Shown: piece by piece, positions 45,238-52,952 of the stretch
How positions within the stretch are numbered: position 1 is the stretch's first letter
How the letters are laid out: every line of letters begins with the position of its first letter
Assembly (NCBI RefSeq): GCF_001544455.2
Contig: NZ_FCOC02000023.1
Location: 34,170 to 98,169, forward strand
Direction: 5' to 3'
Length of the DNA stretch: 64,000 nucleotides
Source of the DNA: Caballeronia sordidicola
GTDB lineage: Bacteria > Pseudomonadota > Gammaproteobacteria > Burkholderiales > Burkholderiaceae
Notes under the pieces: model-generated
Databases searched by the model: none
Told to the model about the DNA's origin: nothing
What the model saw: the letters and a program-made list of their open reading frames with translations, nothing else
Translations under genes and position numbers: made by a program

Positions 45238-45708
45238 ATGAAAATTGCAAGTTTGCTGGCTCGCGCATTTGCATCCGGCGCAGGAGCCGCTATCACCTCC
45301 GCAGCAGTCGCTTCGCGAGAGGCAGTGAACAATGGAGCGAGCGCGGTCGCGCCGATGAACGCAGTTTCGCACTGCATCTGGCCAGCGGAAGCATTCCTCG
45401 ACGAGCGCGCGAGCATGCGCTTGACGGGTACTGGCGCTTTGATTCATCTAGGCGCGAGCATGTTCTGGGGAGCCCTCTTCGAAACGTTGCTCGGCCGGCG
45501 CGCATCGCCGGCAGGCATCGTCGGAGCCGCCGCTGTGACCGCGGCCACGGCATACGTGGTCGATTACCACGTGGTTCCCGAGCGGGTGACGCCTGGATTC
45601 GAAGCCCACGTTTCGTCGCGCTCGTTCCTTCCGATCTACGCGGCACTCGGCGCTGGGTTCGCTCTGGTTGCGCTTTCGAGAAGTCGACCACAACAACCCG
45701 CCCGATAG
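45238..45708 (+). CDS. Small membrane protein of unknown function
   Basis: 156 residues from ATG 45238 with GGAG upstream; a longer frame to 44998 crosses the terminators and is rejected. Three to four hydrophobic segments: SGAGAAITSAAVA, LIHLGASMFWGALFETLLG, AGIVGAAAVTAATAYVVDY and IYAALGAGFALVAL. Contains DYHVVPERVTPGFEAHVSSR between helices. The pattern of a small inner-membrane protein; no named family is recognised. Confidence 0.7.
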   Translation: MKIASLLARAFASGAGAAITSAAVASREAVNNGASAVAPMNAVSHCIWPAEAFLDERASMRLTGTGALIHLGASMFWGALFETLLGRRASPAGIVGAAAVTAATAYVVDYHVVPERVTPGFEAHVSSRSFLPIYAALGAGFALVALSRSRPQQPAR

Positions 45709-45735
45709 ATGAACAGCGCCGCGTAGTCCTTCGGG

Positions 45736-46164
45736 TCAAGCCGCCAGGCTCGCGATGAGCCGCAATAGATGAGTGGTTGCATGTCCTTTCTGGCAGTACG
45801 CGTCGAAATCCTGATCGACGGCGCGTCGCCGGACTTCTCTTTCATCAAGGGCAGTGAATGCGATGATTAGTATATGAGCCGTCGCGTCGTCTTCTCGTAT
45901 GGCTCTGGCAGCCTCAATGCCGGTGCATTCGGGCATCGAAATATCCATGACGATGATATGCGGTGCCCACGCGAGTGCTGCGGCGATCGCCTGCCTGCCC
46001 CCCAATGCTATGTGGCAATCGAGATCTTGAACTGTCATGAAAGCAGCAAGCGCCTCGACGGCATTGCGGTCGTCGTCAACAAGTAAAAGCCGTAATTTTT
46101 TCTCGTTGAGCTGTACACGTCGGTCGGTCCATTCGCGGACGAAACGATTGAATGTGTGTGGCAT
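45736..46164 (-). CDS. Stand-alone receiver-domain response regulator
   Basis: 142 residues. After a ~20-residue basic lead, KLRLLLVDDDRNAVEALAAF begins a receiver domain with phospho-Asp in IIVMDISMPECTGIEAARAI, Thr in IIAFTALDEREV and a C-terminal Gln-Lys (YCQKGH). No output domain, so it acts by phosphotransfer or protein contact. It lies downstream of the CheB-CheR-kinase gene on the same strand and is a good candidate partner. Confidence 0.88.
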   Translation of the reverse strand: MPHTFNRFVREWTDRRVQLNEKKLRLLLVDDDRNAVEALAAFMTVQDLDCHIALGGRQAIAAALAWAPHIIVMDISMPECTGIEAARAIREDDATAHILIIAFTALDEREVRRRAVDQDFDAYCQKGHATTHLLRLIASLAA

Positions 46165-46491
46165 TTTGGAATCCTGCGTTTCTACGAGGGGCTAAGACCC
46201 GGTGCGCTGGAGATGTCTACTTGACCGGCGTCTCATTACTACGAGCAATGAAAGGGCCCGCGATATCTTTCCTGTGTCTCCAAACAGGAACGACGCTTTA
46301 GGAAGTTTTTAAGGGCACGACCCCGTAAATCGCACTAGACTCGCGAGTCACCCGCGTCTGCGGGTTGCTTCGTGCAGCAAGCAACGCGACTGGCGAAAGT
46401 TACCGAGTGCACTTTGGTATGCGACACCACGAATCTCCCCAGTTAAACATATGGCATGCTGGAGGCTAATACGACTTTCACTCAGCGTATG
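46165..46491. other. Intergenic region between receiver and kinase genes
   Basis: About 330 bases without a gene-like frame. Partial inverted repeats occur around 46320-46390 (CGCGAGTCACCCGCG, GTGCAGCAAGCAACGCG), but there is no clear T-run terminator. Confidence 0.35.
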
Positions 46492-49400
46492 TCAGCGGAC
46501 GTCGTCGCCACGACGCGTGCTAATAAGCGTATCCAGTATTTTAAGGTCGGCTGGTTTTACCAAGTGATGATCAAAGCCGGCAAGTCGGGAGCGCTGCACA
46601 TGCTCATCTTGCCCATAGCCGCTCAGAGCAATCAATACGGTGTCAGCATGGTCAGGGGACTCGCGTAAACGCTTTGCGACCTCATAGCCGTCAATGTCAG
46701 GTAGCCCGATGTCCAAAAGCACAACATCCGGTTGAAATTCTTGCGCGGTCGCCAACGCGGACAAACCATCCGCCGCCAGGCGGACGTCATGGCGATCAAG
46801 TCGCAAAAACATCGCGGTGCTCTCGGCGGCGTCGACGTTATCATCAACCACCAAGATCTTCTTGGGCGTTATCTCGGTGGCGACTGTCTGGACCGCAACG
46901 TCTCGGATCGCTGACTGAACGCTTGCCGGTAGGGTTGGGAAACGCACGACAAACTGACTTCCCTTATTGAGTCCTTCGCTAAAAGCCTGCACGCTTCCGC
47001 CATGCAATTCGGTAAGGCGACTGACCAGTGCCAGACCGATGCCAAGACCCGACGCTTTTCTATCAAGAGACGAATCGGCCTGAACGAATATTGTGAAGAT
47101 TGTTGGAAGCAGGGCAGCGTGCATACCGATGCCGTTGTCGGAGATCTTGAGTACCGCTTGTTGGGCTTCCTTGGCCAAAGTGATTTCAATGCGGCCGTGT
47201 GCGGGCGTGTACTTGATTGCGTTGCCCAAAAGATTTGTGACTATCTGCTCAATGCGTAATGGGTCACCTTCAATCCACAATGGTTCCTCGGGCAGCGAGA
47301 CGGCCACTGTGTGTTGATGCCGTTCAATTTCTGGTTGCATCGCGTCGATCGCATGCCGCGCAAGATCGACTACATTGGTGCGCATTCTCTTGAGCTTGAT
47401 TACCCCGCGTGTGATGCGAGACACGTCAAGGAGATCGTCCACCAAGCCGATTTCGTGGTCCAGTTGACGCTGAGCGATCGCGCGCGCTTTTCCTTCTATA
47501 GCTAGGTCGGCGTTTCCTCGCTCCCAGATGTTCAAACCATTCCGAATCGCTGCCAACGGATTACGAAGTTCATGAGCGAGCATCGCTAAGAATTCGTCCT
47601 TGTTCCGATCTGCCGCCTGCAGCTGATTCAGTGTGTTGTTTTGGTCAGTTACATCGTTAATGGTGAGCAAGACCAGTTCGCGCGCCGAGAACTGCACACG
47701 TGTTGCGTTCAACCGCATGGTGCGTAATCCCAAGGCCGGAAACTCGTGCGTGAGGAAGAAGTTTCGGACCGACTGTTCCTCAGGCAGAATCTCTTCAAGC
47801 AACGCTTTAAGCGCTTTGCTATCCCATTGCCCGTTACCCAACGCAAATAGCTTTGCGTCGATCGTTGCTTCTGGCTTTGTCTGAAACGTCTCGTAAAATG
47901 CGTTATTCGCGCGGACAATGCGCAAGTCCGCGTCGAGGACCAGTAATGGGTCGAATATCGTCTCGAATAGCGAATCTGCGTAATCGCGCTCGCTGCTAGC
48001 CACGTTATGAAGCGCCCTGAGTTCGTCGTTCCGGTAACGAAGCTCTTCGTTCGATGTTGACAGTTCCTCGTTGATGGACTGTAACTCGGCTCTCGTAGTT
48101 TCCAGTTCCTCGTTGGTGCTTTGAAACTCTTCGTTGCTTGAGAGAAGTTCTTCTTCGCTCGATTTGAGTTCTTCCCGGGCGCTTTCGTGATCTTCAAGCA
48201 TGGAACGGATCTGGTCACGCGAGGCCGCGAGCTCTGCCGTCAACCTTGCGATTTCCGCGTCCTTTTGTGCAAGACTGCGTGAACCAAGGCGGCCGGCCAG
48301 ACGCTGCGACGCACGCGTTACTGAATCCTTGATTGAGCCACGGACGAGAGCCGGCAAAAGCGTCGGACGAGACGTTGCGTCTTCAAAAAATATGAGAAAC
48401 CAGCGCTCGTCGAGTTCTTCGGACTGGATCGGATGCACTTCAAGGTTGGCTTCGCGTGAACCCTCAGAAGACGACAATCGGATTGCCGGTTTTCGCACTA
48501 CTGTACCGGTCATGTTAGCTTCCCTGATAGCTTGGCTTACCGGCAGGAAGATGTCCGGCTTGGCTAAACGCTGCAGGCTTGTGCTCGGCGGCCCATTGGG
48601 ATTGACAAGATAAGGCGTCGTATCGCCGCGAAATTCCACAATGTTGAGTGCACCGTCACAGATGACAAACGGCGGCGCATAACGCGCCAGAACTTTTGCT
48701 TCCGCTTGGCCAATAAGTCGTTGAGCATGCGTTGGAGTCGCTTTATTGGCCACTACTCGCCCTGGCAAGGCCATTATTTGCGAGGGTAATGTCAGCGAGA
48801 GCAAATGAGCAGCAGACTGACCAGTTCCGGCTCTCTTGTTGTATAGCTTCGTGCGTTTACTTTCGATTACCCCAAAAAGGCTAGAGAACGAGCCGACACT
48901 TTCGGATGGGCCCAACATCAAAATGCCATTGGCCTTAAGGGCATAGTGAAAAAGCGGCATGACGTTTCGCTGCAATAGCGGGTCAAGATAGATTAGAAGA
49001 TTGCGGCAACTGATTAGGTCCATGCGTGAGAACGGCGGATCAGCGGCCACATTGTGGCGGGCAAACGTACAGACGTCGCGCACATACTTCTCAATTTTGT
49101 AATACTGGCCCTCGCGCACAAAAAACCTTTCGAGCCGCTCGGGCGAGACGTTACGCGCAATGTTTTCGATGTAGCGTCCCGCGCGAGCAGTATGCAGCGC
49201 ATCGTCACTAATATCAGTACCAAAAATTTGAAATTTAGTATCGATGCCATGTTCTCCGAGGTACTCGAACATGCATATTGCGATCGAGTACACCTCTTCG
49301 CCGCTGGCACAACCGGGCACCCAGATCCGAATGGACTCGGCTGCGGATGAGTCGTCAAAGAGTCGCGGAAACACGCGTTGCGTCAAGGCGTCAAATGCCT

Positions 49401-50280
49401 CCGGGTCTCGGAAAAATTCGGTCACGCGGATAAGGAGATCGCGACCGAGCGCAAGGGCCTCTGCTGGATCGGACCGAAGCAACGCGACGTAGTCATCGAT
49501 TTGCGTAACGCGATGAAGCGCCATGCGTCGCGAAAGGCGTCGATAGATGGTGCCGCGCTTGTAATGACTGAAGTCGATCTTACACGCAGTATTCAGTAAC
49601 CGGAACACGGGCGTTAAGCTCTCCTCGCTCGGGTTGGCCACGCGAGGGGTCTGCTCTAATCGAAAAAGTGCGAGGTGGGGATGCATGCCCATTCTGCAGA
49701 TTTCCTGACCAATGCGTACGGGCGGCAGAACCAAATCGACGCACCCTTGGGCGACGGCCAGACGTGGCATGCTGGTAAAGGCGGCAGTAGCTTCGTCTTG
49801 TGCTAACGTGATCCCGCCTTCGCTATGAATCGACTGCAAGCCAAGCACGCCGTCGGAACCGGAGCCGGAAAGAATGACGCCTATCGCATTGGTTCCTTGA
49901 TCCTTCGCAAGCGAATCGAGCAGGTCGTCGATGGGCATCGGCGGTCCCATTGTCATGTCACGCGGGCGCAGCCGGATACGACGATTTTTCACTGACATGC
50001 TGACAGCTGGCGGTATCACATATACGCAGCCAGTTTCAATGGCCATCGCATCGGCGGCCTGTACGACGTGTAATGGCGTATGACGGGCCAAGATTTCGGA
50101 CAACGAGCTCTCGTGCTCTGGATCGAGATGGATAACGACCAGGCATGCGAGAGCACATTCCGCGGAAAACTCACCAATCAACTCCGAAACTGCCTGCAAG
50201 CCTCCTGCGGAGGCGCCAATCCCGACAATCGGAAAAGACCGGGATTGAGCGTTGGCAGGGACGATCGCGAGTTTGGTCAT
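46492..50280 (-). CDS. CheB-CheR-PAS histidine kinase with C-terminal receiver
   Basis: 1262 residues. CheB methylesterase domain (~15-195): GIGASAGGLQAVSEL (Ser), VVIHLDPEHESSLSEIL (His), GVILSGSGSDGVLG (Asp). CheR methyltransferase (~215-490): LLIRVTEFFRDPEAFDAL, WVPGCASGEEVYSIAI, LISCRNLLIYLD. A coiled coil of SNEEL-type repeats (~690-770) leads to a PAS domain, then HisKA (FLAMLAHELRNPLAAIRNGL), HATPase (LLGNAIKYTPAHGRIEI, GLGIGLALVSRLTELHGG) and a receiver (VVLLDIGLPDIDGYEVAKRL). This fused layout is common in environmental bacteria and is thought to couple stress or nutrient signals, not classical chemotaxis. All catalytic motifs are intact. Confidence 0.92.
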   Translation of the reverse strand: MTKLAIVPANAQSRSFPIVGIGASAGGLQAVSELIGEFSAECALACLVVIHLDPEHESSLSEILARHTPLHVVQAADAMAIETGCVYVIPPAVSMSVKNRRIRLRPRDMTMGPPMPIDDLLDSLAKDQGTNAIGVILSGSGSDGVLGLQSIHSEGGITLAQDEATAAFTSMPRLAVAQGCVDLVLPPVRIGQEICRMGMHPHLALFRLEQTPRVANPSEESLTPVFRLLNTACKIDFSHYKRGTIYRRLSRRMALHRVTQIDDYVALLRSDPAEALALGRDLLIRVTEFFRDPEAFDALTQRVFPRLFDDSSAAESIRIWVPGCASGEEVYSIAICMFEYLGEHGIDTKFQIFGTDISDDALHTARAGRYIENIARNVSPERLERFFVREGQYYKIEKYVRDVCTFARHNVAADPPFSRMDLISCRNLLIYLDPLLQRNVMPLFHYALKANGILMLGPSESVGSFSSLFGVIESKRTKLYNKRAGTGQSAAHLLSLTLPSQIMALPGRVVANKATPTHAQRLIGQAEAKVLARYAPPFVICDGALNIVEFRGDTTPYLVNPNGPPSTSLQRLAKPDIFLPVSQAIREANMTGTVVRKPAIRLSSSEGSREANLEVHPIQSEELDERWFLIFFEDATSRPTLLPALVRGSIKDSVTRASQRLAGRLGSRSLAQKDAEIARLTAELAASRDQIRSMLEDHESAREELKSSEEELLSSNEEFQSTNEELETTRAELQSINEELSTSNEELRYRNDELRALHNVASSERDYADSLFETIFDPLLVLDADLRIVRANNAFYETFQTKPEATIDAKLFALGNGQWDSKALKALLEEILPEEQSVRNFFLTHEFPALGLRTMRLNATRVQFSARELVLLTINDVTDQNNTLNQLQAADRNKDEFLAMLAHELRNPLAAIRNGLNIWERGNADLAIEGKARAIAQRQLDHEIGLVDDLLDVSRITRGVIKLKRMRTNVVDLARHAIDAMQPEIERHQHTVAVSLPEEPLWIEGDPLRIEQIVTNLLGNAIKYTPAHGRIEITLAKEAQQAVLKISDNGIGMHAALLPTIFTIFVQADSSLDRKASGLGIGLALVSRLTELHGGSVQAFSEGLNKGSQFVVRFPTLPASVQSAIRDVAVQTVATEITPKKILVVDDNVDAAESTAMFLRLDRHDVRLAADGLSALATAQEFQPDVVLLDIGLPDIDGYEVAKRLRESPDHADTVLIALSGYGQDEHVQRSRLAGFDHHLVKPADLKILDTLISTRRGDDVR

Positions 50281-50827
50281 GAGAGATCTTTGATCAAAAG
50301 GCTATCGTCGCATTCCGACTGTATTGAGACTAAAAGGCAAGCAGATTTTTTTAAAAACGCGCATTAAAATCGGCGTGCTGGCTCGTTGCGTGTGTGTTTC
50401 CTCGATACGTGTGAGTCGGGGACGAATAGGCCGGTCCAACGATTTCGAGCGCATGTAGCGCAGTGACGCCGGATGACACTGTGAGCAATATTTGCCGGTA
50501 AGGCAATTTGTCTTTTGAGCACCTCCGTCTGTCGCACAATGCACTACGCGCTGTGTTCCCAATTTGCGACCCGGATCATCTTCACCTACCGCCTGCCTGA
50601 AAAACGGCACGCCGCGCCGAGTTCAGGTTGATGTCATACAGCAGGTCGCGAATCGCTGCGGTTTTATCCGTTGCGGCACGGTGGCAATGGAATTTGGTTT
50701 GAGGCGATATGTTTTGCGACGCTTGGGATGCACTTCTCGCGTGGGCCGCTTCATTGCCAGCATCCAAGGGTGGGGGACGCCGGCCCGCGATCTGCTGATC
50801 TTTTCTCTGCATTTCTCTCCAAGTAAC
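50281..50827. other. Region upstream of the CheB-CheR kinase; no supported gene
   Basis: About 550 bases. It should contain the kinase promoter near 50290-50350, an AT-richer patch with GATTTTTTTAAAAACGC. Frames present on both strands are short and lack ribosome binding sites. Confidence 0.35.
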
Positions 50828-51142
50828 TCAGCCAGCAAGCAGCGCTGGCAGGGCGAGCTGTGCCTGCCCCTGTGTGTCTGCGGCCACGGCGCGAGCCGCG
50901 AATGCTCGGACGAGCGCCATGACGCGGGTTTTCTGGGACGGCAACAACACGTAGCCATCCGCTACGCCGTTGGCGCGTGCGGACCAGTAAGCCGCATCGA
51001 GGCCTTGAATGCTCCGTCGTGCGCCGACGAGAGCGGCAGTGCTCAACGCTTTCTCCAGGTGACGAATTTCTTGATCAGCGAGATGGGAAGATCGCTGATG
51101 AGCGCTAACCGGGCTGGTCAGCGCTTGCCTGCCGTGACTCAT
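50828..51142 (-). CDS. Small protein of unknown function
   Basis: 104 residues starting MSHGRQALTSPVSAHQRSSH with AGGGGAAA before the ATG at 51142. Helical, Ala-rich middle (QEIRHLEKALSTAALVGARR, WSARANGVADGYVLLPSQKT). A 213-codon plus-strand frame covers the same DNA (50564-51205) but has no ribosome binding site and a Cys/Arg-rich composition, so the minus strand is preferred. Family not recognised. Confidence 0.5.
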   Translation of the reverse strand: MSHGRQALTSPVSAHQRSSHLADQEIRHLEKALSTAALVGARRSIQGLDAAYWSARANGVADGYVLLPSQKTRVMALVRAFAARAVAADTQGQAQLALPALLAG

Positions 51143-51535
51143 GGTTTTCCCCTAGATTGTTATGTTCTGAGGGGGATGGTTAGGCAAGCGGTATGCCAAA
51201 CGTAGCCAACCGACTGATTAAAGGGGTTGTGGCCGTTAAATGTCTGTTTAATGACACCCAAATCTCAGGGAAACGTTTGCGCAGAACCGGATTTTTCTTG
51301 CGTTAGTAGCTCGAGCTATGAGCGTGAGCCACGTAAGGAAAGTTGCACATGATAAAAAAATGTCAATTTTCCAAACCGATCACCTTTTGTACATTCCATG
51401 ACGTGACGCGCGGAGCAAGCTCTGAAGGCGTGCGACGAAAGGTGGAAAGTACGTGTTAACCCCGGCAAGAGGGATTTTTGGCGACGGGCATACTGAGAGT
51501 GCCGGCATATCTGCGAATTCGTTCTGGAGCCAAAC
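51143..51535. other. Intergenic region
   Basis: About 390 bases, moderately AT-rich. No gene is supported. It must include promoters for the divergent small genes on either side. Confidence 0.35.
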
Positions 51536-51820
51536 ATGTCCTATCTATGTGCCGAAATTCGGGCGTATGACGATATTCGCAAGGTAATGACGGTTGCGTT
51601 CAGCGAGCAGTGGCCGCTCAAAGCGACCTGCGCCACTTTCGCGGAGGTCTCGCTCGATGACTGCGACGCAATCGGCCACGATGCCGACGCCGGCGATACG
51701 GGGTTGACGTCCGATGAAGCGTGCGTCCTCAAGCTTCTGTTGGACGAGGGCGGTCCACTTGAAGACGTACTGGGTCATCCGGAGCACTTGGTCGGGCGGG
51801 TGTGTGAACTTGACGAATGA
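51536..51820 (+). CDS. Small acidic protein of unknown function
   Basis: 94 residues, MSYLCAEIRAYDDIRKVMTV, then a strongly acidic middle (SLDDCDAIGHDADAGDTGLT). GGAGCC precedes the ATG. The C-terminal ~20 residues (DVLGHPEHLVGRVCELDE) include His and Cys. Soluble. No family is recognised. Confidence 0.5.
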   Translation: MSYLCAEIRAYDDIRKVMTVAFSEQWPLKATCATFAEVSLDDCDAIGHDADAGDTGLTSDEACVLKLLLDEGGPLEDVLGHPEHLVGRVCELDE

Positions 51821-52189
51821 CGTTTCCAAGGCGCCGCTTGCAATGCTGGTAAGTGTCACTTCAAAGAAATAGCGTCCTGAGCTTTGGTTGCTGACTGCGC
51901 GCCAAACCCTTCGGGTTTTCGAAAGCTACCGCAAAAACGTAACCTTTGCGTGCCTCGGCTCACGCTCGATCCCCCTAAACTGCTTTTATTCCCCGCGCTC
52001 CTAGCGCATCGACACAAGACGCTCGGCATGCTGGGCTCTTGCATTTCCCTCTCTCTCAGGCTGTTCCTCCCGGTTCAGTCTTTATGGCGACCACACTGTT
52101 GGTCGCCTTTTTTCTTCCCAATGGGAGCTTCTCCCATCTCGGGACGGCTCCCTTTTCTGAACGGAGTTGTTCTCATGATTTCAACGGCA
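51821..52189. other. Leader-like region without a supported gene
   Basis: About 370 bases. 52080-52165 is rich in short inverted repeats (GACCACACTGTTGGTC; CCAATGGGAGCTTCTCCCAT) and ends in GGAG before ATG 52176, which opens a 20-codon frame (MISTAKHAFDTRCSIASSWP). It looks like a 5' leader of a plasmid-type gene whose body was replaced by the nuclease fragment that follows in another frame. Confidence 0.4.
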
Positions 52190-52401
52190 AAACATGCTTT
52201 CGATACCCGATGCAGCATAGCAAGTTCCTGGCCGTAGACAGCGCTGTGATTCAGACAGGCTCGTACAACTACAGTCAGCAAGCTGCTTTGTACAACTCGG
52301 AAAACGTAATTGTGTTTCGCGGCCGCCCAGACATTGTGCGAGCGTATCTCTCGAACTGGAGCGACGTCACCGCCCAAGGTCAGCGGTACAGCGCGCAGTA
52401 G
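52190..52401 (+). pseudogene. C-terminal half of a phospholipase D-type nuclease
   Basis: Reads FRYPMQHSKFLAVDSAVIQT then GSYNYSQQAALYNSENVIVF and ends SNWSDVTAQGQRYSAQ. HxKxxxxD followed by GSxNx is the HKD motif of PLD-family nucleases (Nuc/EndA type), which act as dimers with one HKD each. The N-terminal half and export signal are missing. The frame upstream is leader sequence, so it is a truncated gene. Confidence 0.7.
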
Positions 52402-52410
52402 ATCAACCAT

Positions 52411-52460
52411 ACACCTTTAAACCCAGGGGGTTCGCAGCCCGTTTGGGGCTGCTCCATGCC
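52411..52460 (+). promoter_or_regulatory. Structured leader with ACACCTTTAA box and GCAGCCC hairpin, copy 2
   Basis: ACACCTTTAA (52411-52420) followed by stem GCAGCCC / GGGCTGC (52434-52452) and, ~20 bases on, GAGGAG and the start of the 131-residue gene. The same box is at 41611 and 52891, and the same hairpin at 45046. Probably a 5'-UTR element affecting translation or mRNA processing. Confidence 0.55.
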
Positions 52461-52483
52461 CATTTTCGAGGAGCAACAAAAAA

Positions 52484-52879
52484 ATGTCTTACTCATGCAG
52501 CGACTTCACCGACGACGTGCTCAACAAACTCACCGGTCTGGGGTTGATTCGACCGGAAGACGTCGACGAAAACGACCCTGAATCGCAAGCGAATTTGGTG
52601 ATAGCCGCCATAACCGAAGTCGCAGGCAAAGCTGCGTGCACCGCGGCCGCCGGAAGTGCGCAACTCTTCTTCGAGGAGTTGCTCGCGTCGGTCGAAACTC
52701 TTGGTGCGATTGCAGAACAGCATGACCCGGCTGTGCTGGCCCAACTCATGTATCTGCAAAGCGCGATTGCCAAAGGCACGCACATCGAACTTTATCCAGC
52801 CGAAGCGGCAGTTCTCGGTTTTGTGCGCTTGCTTCCCTCCGGTGAGCGGTGGTGGAAGCGGGTGCACGTACTCGATTAA
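52484..52879 (+). CDS. Protein of unknown function, partner gene of the PP-loop protein
   Basis: 131 residues behind GAGGAGCAAC and a structured leader. Starts MSYSCSDFTDDVLNKLTGLG, an acidic helical protein with DVDENDPESQANLVIAAITE and QLFFEELLASVETLGAIAEQ. No membrane segment. It is followed after 73 bases by the PP-loop gene with a similar leader, so the two may form one plasmid-type module. Family not recognised. Confidence 0.65.
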   Translation: MSYSCSDFTDDVLNKLTGLGLIRPEDVDENDPESQANLVIAAITEVAGKAACTAAAGSAQLFFEELLASVETLGAIAEQHDPAVLAQLMYLQSAIAKGTHIELYPAEAAVLGFVRLLPSGERWWKRVHVLD

Positions 52880-52886
52880 CGAATTT

Positions 52887-52946
52887 TTCCCTACCTTTAA
52901 CCCTTTTCGGGAGCGATCCCGAGAGGGGCGCTCTCATTTTGATGGA
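52887..52946 (+). promoter_or_regulatory. Structured leader of the PP-loop gene, copy 3
   Basis: CTACCTTTAACCC followed by stem TCGGGA-GCGA-TCCCGA and a GGGGCG/CGCTCTC stretch. GGAG (52943-52946) is the ribosome binding site for ATG 52953. An ATG overlapping this site (52942) opens only a 12-codon frame. Confidence 0.5.
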
Positions 52947-52952
52947 GCGCAA

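Noticed and set aside
50564..51205. 213-codon plus-strand frame
   Set aside because: No ribosome binding site and non-protein-like composition; the opposite 104-residue gene has a good site.
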